Shown here: piece by piece, positions 1 through 5,432 of the stretch
How positions within the stretch are numbered: the first letter of the stretch is position 1
Layout of the letters: every line of letters begins with the position of its first letter
Assembly: GCA_000432895.1 (NCBI GenBank)
Contig: FR889439.1
Span: forward strand, 355 to 5,786
Direction of reading: 5' to 3'
From: Firmicutes bacterium CAG:449
GTDB taxonomy: Bacteria > Bacillota_I > Bacilli_A > RFN20 > CAG-449
DNA: 5,432 nt
The notes under the pieces: generated by a model
Databases searched by the model: none
What the model was told of the DNA's origin: nothing
What the model saw: only the letters and a program-made list of their open reading frames with translations
Position numbers and translations under genes: made by a program

Positions 1-1
1 T

Positions 2-310
2 GGAGCGGTTACAAAAAGAGATTTATCAGGATTTGGAACTTTCTTAATTATGCTTTTACTTGGATGTTTAGTAGTTTCAATCTTCAATATTTTCTTTGCT
101 AATACAACGGTTGATTGGATTATTAGTTATGCCTTATTAGCTGTTTATATTGGATTTATTGCTGTTGATATTCAAAGAGTAAAAAGACTTGCTGATTCTA
201 ATCAATTAAATTTAAATTCTTCATTATTGTTAGCGTTAAATCTTTATATTGACTTTGTCTATGTCTTTATTAGAGTAGTTGCTTTAGTTGGAAATAGTAG
301 AAGAAATTAA
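2..310 (+). CDS. Bax inhibitor-1/YccA-family membrane protein, C-terminal fragment
   Basis: The frame is open from base 2, so this is the last 102 residues of a gene whose start lies left of the window; the ATG at 50 is internal. The fragment opens with a TKRDLSGFGTF segment, typical of the loop before the late membrane helices of the family. Three hydrophobic segments follow, at about residues 14-35, 40-58 and 73-97. Two Asp residues, in AVDIQ (residue 56) and LYIDF (residue 84), sit where the family has the di-aspartyl pair described for Bacillus YetJ as a pH-sensitive calcium-leak gate. The family are integral membrane proteins of about 210-240 residues, so roughly the first half is missing. 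It ends in a hairpin terminator and converges on the regulator gene, so it is probably unrelated to the lipoprotein operon. Family assignment is from motif recognition and is fairly secure; substrate is inference. Confidence 0.85.
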   Translation, partial: GAVTKRDLSGFGTFLIMLLLGCLVVSIFNIFFANTTVDWIISYALLAVYIGFIAVDIQRVKRLADSNQLNLNSSLLLALNLYIDFVYVFIRVVALVGNSRRN

Positions 311-336
311 AAAGGAGCGAAAGCTTCTTTTTTTTT
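309..336 (+). terminator. Rho-independent terminator, probably bidirectional
   Basis: A 10-bp stem (309-318 with 323-332, one G-T wobble) closes on a GAAA tetraloop at 319-322 and runs into a T-tract reaching 336. The left arm starts inside the TAA stop codon of the upstream gene, and the T-tract overlaps the stop codon of the leftward regulator gene (335-337). Read on the minus strand the same stem has an A-tract before it and a run of five T after the stem begins to close, so it can plausibly end both convergent transcripts. Confidence 0.85.
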
Positions 337-1219
337 AATCTTTCTTTTTTCCAAAATACGCTATTGAGCGATCTTCTTTTCTATATTGACTTGGAGTCAT
401 ATCGATTGTTTTTTTAAATAATCTTATTAAAGTTTGAGAATCTTCAAGACCAATTTCTTGAGCAATTTCAGTAAGATTTTTTTTGCTATTTTTTAATAGA
501 TTAACTGCTTTTCTAAATCTTAAATCAGAAATATATTTACCAAGAGAAGAACCAGTATATTTTTTAAAAGCAAAATCTAAATAATTAGGAGTAATATTTA
601 CAAGATTTGCATATTCTTTTAAATTCATTTTCTTTTGATAATTATTAGAAATATATTTAATTAAATAATTTATATATTCAGGTATTGATGATAAATTAAT
701 AAATTCTTTATCAATTTTATCTTTTATTATTGTAAGTATTTCATAGATAATTCTAGAAACTTCTTTTTCATTATAAGAACCTTGTTTAACTAAATCATGA
801 ATTTTTAAAATATTATTATATGTTGATAATTCATCTTTATTTAATGGAATAAGAGGACCGACTGTAGAATAAATATATTTAAAAAAGCTATTTAAATGAG
901 TGTTATTAAAATGAATGAAGAATAATTCACATCCTTCATTTCCTGTCCATACTTCATGCTCAGGAAGGCAATCTAAAAAAATTAAGCATTCTTTGTCATG
1001 ATGATAGAATTTATCTTTATAAATTAGATTAATTGTACCATTTCTAATATAAGTTAACATAAAGTTATCCATATTAACTCTATTTAAATGATATTGTGAG
1101 CCAACTTTTTCGTATCCAACAAAATCTAAATTGTATAATAAACCACTTGTATCTATTGGTGCAAATACTTCAATAACATAACTTTCTTTGCTTGCATCTC
1201 TAGTTAATTCTGCTTTCAT
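335..1219 (-). CDS. AraC-family transcriptional regulator (cupin sensor + HTH)
   Basis: The product is 294 residues, the usual length for AraC/XylS regulators with a sensor domain. Residues ~25-110 look like an AraC-type cupin: an HEVW motif at 88-91 followed by ELFFIHFNN at 98-106, equivalent to the family's W-x-Y-W-I-H-F region. A helical linker covers ~125-190. Residues ~185-283 are the DNA-binding domain: first HTH at ~199-223 (LKEYANLVNITPNYL), second at ~249-281, with GLEDSQTLIRLFKK and the signature TPSQYR (275-280). The start is the ATG at 1219 because GGAG (1229-1226 on this strand) lies six bases before it; a TTG at 1231 would add four residues but overlaps that ribosome binding site. 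Being divergent from the lipoprotein operon, it is likely its activator. Ligand is unknown, though the class commonly senses sugars or their derivatives. Confidence 0.92.
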   Translation of the reverse strand: MKAELTRDASKESYVIEVFAPIDTSGLLYNLDFVGYEKVGSQYHLNRVNMDNFMLTYIRNGTINLIYKDKFYHHDKECLIFLDCLPEHEVWTGNEGCELFFIHFNNTHLNSFFKYIYSTVGPLIPLNKDELSTYNNILKIHDLVKQGSYNEKEVSRIIYEILTIIKDKIDKEFINLSSIPEYINYLIKYISNNYQKKMNLKEYANLVNITPNYLDFAFKKYTGSSLGKYISDLRFRKAVNLLKNSKKNLTEIAQEIGLEDSQTLIRLFKKTIDMTPSQYRKEDRSIAYFGKKKD

Positions 1220-1223
1220 AAAA

Positions 1224-1229
1224 CTCTCC
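1224..1229 (-). promoter_or_regulatory. Ribosome binding site that fixes the regulator start
   Basis: The minus strand reads TTGGAGAGTTTTATG from 1231 to 1217. GGAGAG is a good Shine-Dalgarno match and sits correctly for the ATG at 1219, while the alternative TTG start at 1231 has no such site upstream. Confidence 0.75.
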
Positions 1230-1267
1230 AATCGTAATATTTGATAGTTTTAGAGTAATTTATACTA

Positions 1268-1296
1268 TTGTTATTACCTATTTTTAAGTATAAAAT
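1268..1296 (+). promoter_or_regulatory. Candidate sigma-A promoter of the lipoprotein operon
   Basis: TTGTTA at 1268-1273 (four of six) and TAAAAT at 1291-1296 (five of six) are 17 bases apart. Transcription would begin near 1303, giving a leader of about 73 bases containing a small hairpin and the cre-like operator. It lies back to back with, and overlaps, the leftward promoter, so one regulator bound here could affect both genes. Confidence 0.45.
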
Positions 1297-1325
1297 TATA
1301 ACTGAAAGGAAGCAATACTTATCAA
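1295..1325 (-). promoter_or_regulatory. Candidate sigma-A promoter of the regulator gene
   Basis: On the minus strand a perfect TATAAT occupies 1300-1295. TTGATA at 1325-1320 matches five of six -35 bases, but the spacer is 19 bases, longer than the ideal 17. Transcription would start near 1288, leaving a leader of about 70 bases. A second option is TATAAA at about 1266-1261 with TTAAAA 17 bases upstream. In such AT-rich DNA these matches are only suggestive. Confidence 0.45.
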
Positions 1326-1336
1326 AAGTATTTTTT
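1314..1336 (+). promoter_or_regulatory. Small leader hairpin followed by T-run (possible attenuator)
   Basis: AATACTT (1314-1320) and AAGTATT (1326-1332) form a perfect 7-bp inverted repeat around the loop ATCAA, and T continues to 1336. The layout resembles a minimal intrinsic terminator in the leader of the lipoprotein operon. Only one of the seven pairs is G-C, so the stem is weak and could equally be chance or a protein-binding site. Confidence 0.3.
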
Positions 1337-1347
1337 AATAGGTATTA

Positions 1348-1363
1348 ATGTAAGCGATTACAA
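1348..1363 (+). promoter_or_regulatory. cre-like / LacI-family operator
   Basis: ATGTAAGCGATTACAA fits the Bacillus CcpA cre consensus WTGNNARCGNWWWCAW at all 16 positions. Its core TGTAA-G-CG-A-TTACA is palindromic about the central CG, the hallmark of LacI/GalR-family operators. It ends directly before the AAAAGGA ribosome binding site of the first lipoprotein and downstream of the candidate promoter, where bound repressor would act as a roadblock. The binding protein could be CcpA or a local LacI-type sugar repressor; none is encoded in the window. Confidence 0.7.
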
Positions 1364-1369
1364 AAAGGA
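1363..1369 (+). promoter_or_regulatory. Ribosome binding site of the SGNH lipoprotein
   Basis: AAAAGGA lies six bases before the ATG at 1376 and abuts the operator palindrome, so repressor binding at DNA level and initiation signals are packed together. Confidence 0.75.
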
Positions 1370-1375
1370 TATAAA

Positions 1376-3499
1376 ATGAAAAAAAGAAAATTATGTTTAT
1401 TAGCGTTATCACTTTTTATGATTGGATGTGATCAAGTTTCATCATCAAGTCAAACTATTACTACATCTCAAGATGATACTAATAAATTAGAATGTGAAAA
1501 AGGACAATTTATTTTTGATGAAGAAGAAAAATATGTTGCATCAAGTTTTAATTCACTTTATCTTTTAAAAGATGAATTTACAAAAGGACAATTTAAAACA
1601 TCAATCGATATTAAAGATAAGTTTTCTGAAAATGGATTAGTCTTGAACTATTCAGAAAATTCTTATTATTTTGTTGGATTTGATTTAAGTGGAAATATTT
1701 TAGTTTATCGTAAAAATAATAATGATTTGAAAATTTTATTTAATAAAACTTTAGATTTTGATGTTTTTGATAATACTGTAGATGTTTCAATTTTAAAAAA
1801 TGAAGATAATTATGAAGTTTATATTAATGATAAAAATGTTTTTAATTTTAAAAATGAATTAGATGTTTCTAATAAATTAGGTTTATATGCTGGTGGAAAA
1901 GGGACAACTTACAGTAATTTAGCGTTCAATCAAGATTATAGCTATGATTATGATAGTGAAGTGTATGATTTTCCAAAAGGAACATTTGAGTTTGAAGAAA
2001 ATAAAATTGTTTCTTCTAGTACAAATGCTATTGTGGTAAGTAATGCTAAAACTTTTTCTGAAGGTTCTTTAGAAGTTACAATGGCTTTAAAACAATCAAA
2101 AACTGATAATGGTATTGTTTTTGCTTTATCAGATAATGGTAAAATTGAATATTGGGAAGAAGGAGTTAGTTATTATTTCTTCTTTGTTAATAAAGATGGA
2201 ACAGCTTTGTTAGGAAAAGTTGATAATGGCAAATGGTCAGCTTTAGCTTATAAATCAATTAAGAATTATAATAATTCAGGTACATATAAATTAAAAGTAA
2301 CAAAACATAATAGTGATATTTATTGTTTTATTAATGATTCATTATATTTTTCTTATAAAGATAGTAATCCATTAACTGGTAATAAATATGGTTTAAGAGC
2401 TGGTGGAAATAATGTTACTTATACATCTATTAATTTAGTTAGTGCAAATAATCAAGAACAAGAAGATAATTTAAATGTTGGAAATGGCTCTTTTGAACAA
2501 TTTGATAATATCATTACTTCTACATCTAAATATTCTTTAGCTGTATTAAAAGATAAAAAAGTTAAAGATGGTACTATTACCGCTTCATTGATTCCAGGTA
2601 CAAGTAATGATAATGGAATTATTTTTAGAGCTACTAGACCAACTAATTCCTCATTTTATGAAAAAGAAGAAGGCTTATCTTATTATTGGTTCTATTATAC
2701 AACTACTGGATGTGTTTCATTTTCTAAATTTGAAAATGGAGTTGAAACTAAACTTCAAAATAAATTCTTACCATGGGGAAGCTTACAAAATGTTTGCTAT
2801 GATGTAAAAATTGTTTTAGATGGTAGTGATATTTATTGTTATTTTGGTGGAAGATTATCTTTCTATTATCATGATGATAATCCTTTACAAGGTGAAGAAT
2901 TTGGTGTAAAAGCGATTGGAAAGAATTGTACTATTTTAAACTTTAATGTTGATAGTAATCATCAAAAAGAGACAAATGAATATTTAATATTTGGTCATTC
3001 TTATACTGAATATTGGTATACATATAAAGAAGATTTTCCTAATTATAAAGATATTAATGATATTGGTATTGGCGCATCTAATACAGGTCATTGGGCAAAT
3101 CAATATTCTAAAGAAGTAATTGCTTATGAACCTCATTATGGAATTTATTGGAATGGTATTAATGATGTTACTGGTGGAGTTGATGTTAATACGACCGCTG
3201 GTAATGTAAGAAAATTATTATTAGAAATTAAACAAAGTCTTCCTGAATTTGAAGTGGCTTTAGTGGGAGTTAATAGATGTCCAGTAGCTTCTAATAAGCG
3301 TGATACTATTGCTCAATTAAATAATTTATATAAGCAAATTGCTAATGAAAACGATTTTGTTCATTATGTAGAAACTGAATATATGTATTGTGATAGTAAT
3401 GGTAATGAATTAAGTAAATATTTTACTGATGGATTACATCCAAACCATGATGGATATAAATTAGCATCACAAGCAATTATAACTGCTTTAGGAGATTAA
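1376..3499 (+). CDS. Lipoprotein with three ConA/LamG-like repeats and SGNH esterase domain
   Basis: The 707-residue protein starts with a lipoprotein signal: KKRK, a hydrophobic core, and lipobox MIGC with Cys18 as the lipid anchor, then a Ser/Thr-rich linker to ~37. Three beta-sandwich repeats follow at ~41-186, 201-357 and 370-527, each with a DNGI-like strand, an aromatic YY strand, a VYINDK/CFINDS/CYFGGR strand and a closing YGLRAGG-like strand. Residues ~534-707 are an SGNH hydrolase: block I FGHS with nucleophile Ser542, block II Gly566 in IGIGAS, block III GIND with Asn596, block V DGLH with Asp685 and His688. The catalytic set is intact, though block I has His where GDS is usual. Expected role: surface-anchored esterase, perhaps an acetyl- or acyl-glycan esterase, with beta-sandwiches binding carbohydrate. 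The fold assignments are from motifs; substrate is inference. It is the first gene of an operon with the next lipoprotein. Confidence 0.88.
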   Translation: MKKRKLCLLALSLFMIGCDQVSSSSQTITTSQDDTNKLECEKGQFIFDEEEKYVASSFNSLYLLKDEFTKGQFKTSIDIKDKFSENGLVLNYSENSYYFVGFDLSGNILVYRKNNNDLKILFNKTLDFDVFDNTVDVSILKNEDNYEVYINDKNVFNFKNELDVSNKLGLYAGGKGTTYSNLAFNQDYSYDYDSEVYDFPKGTFEFEENKIVSSSTNAIVVSNAKTFSEGSLEVTMALKQSKTDNGIVFALSDNGKIEYWEEGVSYYFFFVNKDGTALLGKVDNGKWSALAYKSIKNYNNSGTYKLKVTKHNSDIYCFINDSLYFSYKDSNPLTGNKYGLRAGGNNVTYTSINLVSANNQEQEDNLNVGNGSFEQFDNIITSTSKYSLAVLKDKKVKDGTITASLIPGTSNDNGIIFRATRPTNSSFYEKEEGLSYYWFYYTTTGCVSFSKFENGVETKLQNKFLPWGSLQNVCYDVKIVLDGSDIYCYFGGRLSFYYHDDNPLQGEEFGVKAIGKNCTILNFNVDSNHQKETNEYLIFGHSYTEYWYTYKEDFPNYKDINDIGIGASNTGHWANQYSKEVIAYEPHYGIYWNGINDVTGGVDVNTTAGNVRKLLLEIKQSLPEFEVALVGVNRCPVASNKRDTIAQLNNLYKQIANENDFVHYVETEYMYCDSNGNELSKYFTDGLHPNHDGYKLASQAIITALGD
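1496..1933 (+). repeat. Beta-sandwich (ConA/LamG-like) repeat 1 of the SGNH lipoprotein
   Basis: Residues ~41-186. It opens KGQFIFDEEE and closes KLGLYAGGKGTTYSNLAF, matching the opening KGTFEFEEN and closing YGLRAGG of repeat 2. It is the most divergent and shortest copy, lacking the long aromatic insertion after the NGL strand that the other two share. It is a tandem domain repeat at protein level, with no obvious recent DNA duplication. Confidence 0.7.
1976..2446 (+). repeat. Beta-sandwich (ConA/LamG-like) repeat 2 of the SGNH lipoprotein
   Basis: Residues ~201-357. Landmarks are TDNGIVFALS, EEGVSYYFFFVNKDG, SDIYCFINDSLYFSYKD, NPLTGNKYGLRAGG. Repeat 3 carries the same landmarks in the same order (EEGLSYYWFYY, SDIYCYFGGRLSFYYHD, NPLQGEEFGVKA), so copies 2 and 3 are the closer pair and probably arose from a later duplication than copy 1. 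Confidence 0.75.
2483..2956 (+). repeat. Beta-sandwich (ConA/LamG-like) repeat 3 of the SGNH lipoprotein
   Basis: Residues ~370-527, directly before the SGNH domain. It aligns with repeat 2 through NDNGIIFRAT, EEGLSYYWFYY, GSDIYCYFGG and DDNPLQGEEFG. The closing strand is degenerate (VKAIGKNCTILNF instead of GLRAGG...). Confidence 0.75.
3490..3494 (+). promoter_or_regulatory. Ribosome binding site inside the upstream gene
   Basis: AGGAG lies within the last codons of the SGNH lipoprotein gene, six bases before the ATG at 3501. Only one base separates the TAA (3497-3499) from that ATG, so the two lipoproteins are almost certainly co-transcribed and probably translationally coupled. Confidence 0.8.
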
Positions 3500-3500
3500 T

Positions 3501-5432
3501 ATGAAAAGAAAACAATTATTACTTTTATCAAGTTTATTAATATTTACTGGATGTGATAGTGTACCTTCTTCAACATCAAGTAATAATCCTACTTCTGTTG
3601 TTGATGAAACTATTCAACTTAAAAATGAAATTACTACTTATTTAAATTCTATTAATGTAGAAAATTATAAAGATGATGAAAAATTAACTTTACAATCAAT
3701 GATTTCTTCTTTACAAGATTTAGTTTCTTCTAGCAATGATAAAGCACAATTAGAAGCAGCCTTTTCCGCTTTTAAAACTAAATATTTAAGTTTAAAAACT
3801 AAAGCAGAATATGATCAAGAAGAAAAAGAAAATATCCAAGTTCAATTTGATAATAGAAAAAAAGAGTTATTAGATGAATTAACTATAGATAGTGAAACTC
3901 AATATAGAATAGAAGAATTGTTAAAAATTAAAGAAAATCAAAGTGCATTGCTTCAAAAAGTTAATGAAGCTACTACTATTGAACAATTAAATGAAATAAG
4001 TTTAACTTCTTTTAAAGAACTTTTATCTTCAAGTAAAACTAATGCTCAATATACAATGGAAGAAATATTACCATATGGTCTTGATAGTGACTGGGGATTT
4101 ATTAATGCACACCGTGATCAAATGACTCTTGAAAGTGATGGAACCATTAAAACAAAAGATGATGGTTATGCTTTAGATAGAACTTTATATAAAGGAAAAA
4201 TGGAAATTGTATTTTCTGTTAATACAAATAATTATTGTAATTTAGGTGGAATTTTACTTACTACAAAATCTTCTTTAGGTGATGGTTTAGATGGGTATGT
4301 TATTAATATTGCTAGACAATCAACTTTTGAATATTATCAAGTGTATTATTTAAGAAATTTCTACGCTTCAAAAGGAACACAATTCTATCAATATATTGGT
4401 GGATGGGTTTATAATAATGATTATCCAAATGAAACAGTTTCCAATAATAAAATGAGAGTTATTGTTGAAAGAGATTCTTTAAGATTATATAAAGAAGAAG
4501 ACTATCAAAAATATGGTGAAAGTGCAAAAGTTTGCCCAGTTGATTTAACTAATGGTGGTCAATTTGATGTATATGATTCTTATCATTTTGGTATTGTAAC
4601 TTGGGGAAATGGCGGAGTTCCATTTAATTTAGAACTTGATATGCTAGCAGGAAGTGAAAGTGTTGATGGAGCAAAAAAAGCTCAAGAAATATTAGAAGAA
4701 TATGTTTCTACAATTGATGCAGAAAAATATGGTGTTGATAATAAAGCTACTATTGATAATAAAATTTCTGAAGTTAGAAATTTAACAAATTATAATGATA
4801 TATTTGCTGGATATAATTCTTTAAAAAATTTAGTTAATCAAATTGATGCAGATTGGAGACAAAACTCTATTGATGCTAAAAAAATAGAATTACTTGAACG
4901 ACTTAATTCCTATTCTTTAAATCAATTCCGTGTAGAAGAACTTGCGCCTATTCAAACTGAAAAGAATAATTTACAAAATAAAATTAATTCTGTTTCTTCT
5001 TTAAATGAAATTAATAATATTAGTTTTGATAAATTAGAAAGCTTAATTTCAACATCTAAAACTAATGCTCAATACACAATGGAAGAAATCTTGCCATATG
5101 GTCTTGATAGTGACTGGGGATTTATTAATGCACACCGTGATCAAATGACTCTTGAAAGTGATGGAACCATTAAAACAAAAGATGATGGATATGCTTTAGA
5201 CTCAACTGTTTATAATGGAGATATGGAAATAGTATTTTCTATTAATACTGATAATTATTGTAATGTTGGTGGTTTCTTATTAGCAAATAAAACTTCTCAA
5301 TTAGGTCATAATGGATTAGATGGATATTTAATAAATATAAAAAGATCTGCTACTGAAGAATACTATCAAATTCATTATTTAAATAATGGATTCAATGGTG
5401 ATGGTTCTAATGGAATTGTAGAATACATTGGT
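3501..5432 (+). CDS. Modular repeat lipoprotein (helical bundles + beta-sandwich units), 3' end missing
   Basis: A frame open for 644 codons to the window edge. The signal MKRKQLLLLSSLLIFTGC resembles that of the preceding gene; Cys18 in FTGC is the predicted lipid anchor, followed by a Ser/Thr/Asn linker to ~33. Two units follow. Unit 1 has Glu/Lys-rich helical bundles at ~36-105 and ~105-177, then a beta-sandwich at ~178-385. Unit 2 has helical bundles at ~389-455 and ~455-517, then a sandwich from 519 to the edge. The closing strand of sandwich 1 (HFGIVTWGNGGVPFNLELD, 362-380) resembles the closing YGLRAGGNN strand of the neighbour's domains, suggesting a shared ConA/LamG-like fold. The helical parts recall FIVAR/GA-type three-helix modules of surface proteins, but that is by look only. 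No catalytic motif is visible so far. Likely a surface binding or adhesion protein; an enzymatic domain could lie beyond the window. Confidence 0.85.
   Translation, partial: MKRKQLLLLSSLLIFTGCDSVPSSTSSNNPTSVVDETIQLKNEITTYLNSINVENYKDDEKLTLQSMISSLQDLVSSSNDKAQLEAAFSAFKTKYLSLKTKAEYDQEEKENIQVQFDNRKKELLDELTIDSETQYRIEELLKIKENQSALLQKVNEATTIEQLNEISLTSFKELLSSSKTNAQYTMEEILPYGLDSDWGFINAHRDQMTLESDGTIKTKDDGYALDRTLYKGKMEIVFSVNTNNYCNLGGILLTTKSSLGDGLDGYVINIARQSTFEYYQVYYLRNFYASKGTQFYQYIGGWVYNNDYPNETVSNNKMRVIVERDSLRLYKEEDYQKYGESAKVCPVDLTNGGQFDVYDSYHFGIVTWGNGGVPFNLELDMLAGSESVDGAKKAQEILEEYVSTIDAEKYGVDNKATIDNKISEVRNLTNYNDIFAGYNSLKNLVNQIDADWRQNSIDAKKIELLERLNSYSLNQFRVEELAPIQTEKNNLQNKINSVSSLNEINNISFDKLESLISTSKTNAQYTMEEILPYGLDSDWGFINAHRDQMTLESDGTIKTKDDGYALDSTVYNGDMEIVFSINTDNYCNVGGFLLANKTSQLGHNGLDGYLINIKRSATEEYYQIHYLNNGFNGDGSNGIVEYIG
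3606..4655 (+). repeat. Repeat unit 1 of the modular lipoprotein
   Basis: Residues ~36-385: two helical bundles, then a beta-sandwich beginning at KTNAQYTMEE. Sandwich landmarks are SDWGFINAHRDQ, MEIVFSVNTNNYCN, GLDGYVINIAR, EYYQVYYLRN, QYIGG. Unit 2 repeats these in order. Confidence 0.75.
4035..4178 (+). repeat. Near-identical 144-bp direct repeat, copy 1
   Basis: Encodes residues 179-226. Copy 2 is at 5058-5201, offset 1023 bases. The 48 residues are identical; the DNA differs at five bases only (4052, 4067, 4070, 4166, 4178 in this copy), all synonymous third positions. Bases 4071-4165 match without any difference. Confidence 0.95.
4665..5432 (+). repeat. Repeat unit 2 of the modular lipoprotein (cut by window end)
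   Basis: Residues ~389-644. Landmarks matching unit 1 are STIDAEKY (cf. NSINVENY), KTNAQYTMEE, SDWGFINAHRDQ, MEIVFSINTDNYCN, GLDGYLINIKR, EYYQIHYLNN and EYIG. The conserved block is 341 residues (1023 bases) after its partner. The helical parts are strongly diverged while the start of the sandwich is identical. Confidence 0.75.
5058..5201 (+). repeat. Near-identical 144-bp direct repeat, copy 2
   Basis: Encodes residues 520-567, identical to residues 179-226. The 95-bp perfect core is 5094-5188. DNA and protein similarity fall off on both sides, sharply in the helical region to the left and more gradually in the sandwich to the right. Confidence 0.95.

Noticed and set aside
50..310. ATG at 50 as a true start of an 86-residue protein
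   Set aside because: The frame continues upstream to the window edge with family-typical sequence (TKRDLSGFGTF), and there is no ribosome binding site before base 50, so the ATG is internal to a truncated gene.
1229..1231. TTG start for the AraC regulator
   Set aside because: The TTG overlaps the GGAGAG that serves the ATG at 1219, and has no ribosome binding site of its own.
1286..1331. Direct repeat AAGTAT at 1286-1291 and 1326-1331 (40 bases apart) as AraC half-sites
   Set aside because: A 6-base match of common bases in AT-rich DNA is expected by chance; spacing near four helical turns is suggestive only.
2607..2807. A 66-codon plus-strand open frame
   Set aside because: It lies entirely inside the SGNH lipoprotein gene in another frame, has no plausible ribosome binding site or recognisable product, and is a shadow of the repeat-3 coding sequence.
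4035..5201. The long direct repeat as a transposon or CRISPR signature
   Set aside because: There are only two copies, in the same reading frame and inside homologous protein domains, with no inverted ends, transposase or regular spacers.
1376..5432. Mycoplasma-type genetic code (TGA as Trp)
   Set aside because: All Trp codons seen are TGG and no in-frame TGA occurs in any of the genes, so nothing supports code 4, though absence of TGA alone does not exclude it.

Overview
The window is strongly AT-rich. Codons favour A or T in the third position, all complete genes end in TAA, and Trp is written TGG with no in-frame TGA in any of the four genes. This, with two lipobox lipoproteins, Shine-Dalgarno sites and short gaps, suggests a low-GC Gram-positive relative (Bacilli, Erysipelotrichia or a Tenericutes-like gut lineage) using the ordinary bacterial code. 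Species cannot be named from the sequence.

Layout. Bases 2-310 (+) are the 3' end of a Bax inhibitor-1/YccA-family membrane protein, cut by the window start. A hairpin with a GAAA loop and a T-run ends it and probably also serves the convergent gene. Bases 335-1219 (-) encode an AraC-family regulator with an N-terminal cupin-like sensor and a C-terminal double helix-turn-helix. A 144-160 bp divergent intergenic region follows, with candidate promoters in both directions and a 16-bp palindrome that fits the CcpA cre consensus at every position, placed just before the ribosome binding site of the rightward gene. Bases 1376-3499 (+) encode a 707-residue lipoprotein with three concanavalin/LamG-like beta-sandwich repeats and a C-terminal SGNH (GDSL-like) esterase. 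One base later, at 3501 (+), begins a second lipoprotein, still open at the window end (644 codons visible). It is built from ~340-residue units, each with two helical bundles followed by a beta-sandwich. It is one continuous reading frame that I translated by hand.

How the parts may work together (inference): the regulator senses a small ligand and controls a divergent operon that is also under catabolite or LacI-type control. The operon makes surface-anchored proteins: one binds glycan through beta-sandwiches and removes acyl groups with the SGNH domain, and the other is a long modular binding or adhesion protein. No glycoside hydrolase or transporter is visible; further genes may lie to the right of the window.

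The most unusual points are the His in place of Asp in SGNH block I, the modular repeat architecture of the second lipoprotein, and a 144-bp intragenic repeat (95 bp without a mismatch) whose five differences are all synonymous. No RNA genes, mobile elements or CRISPR arrays were seen. No stretch above 300 bases lacks a gene.
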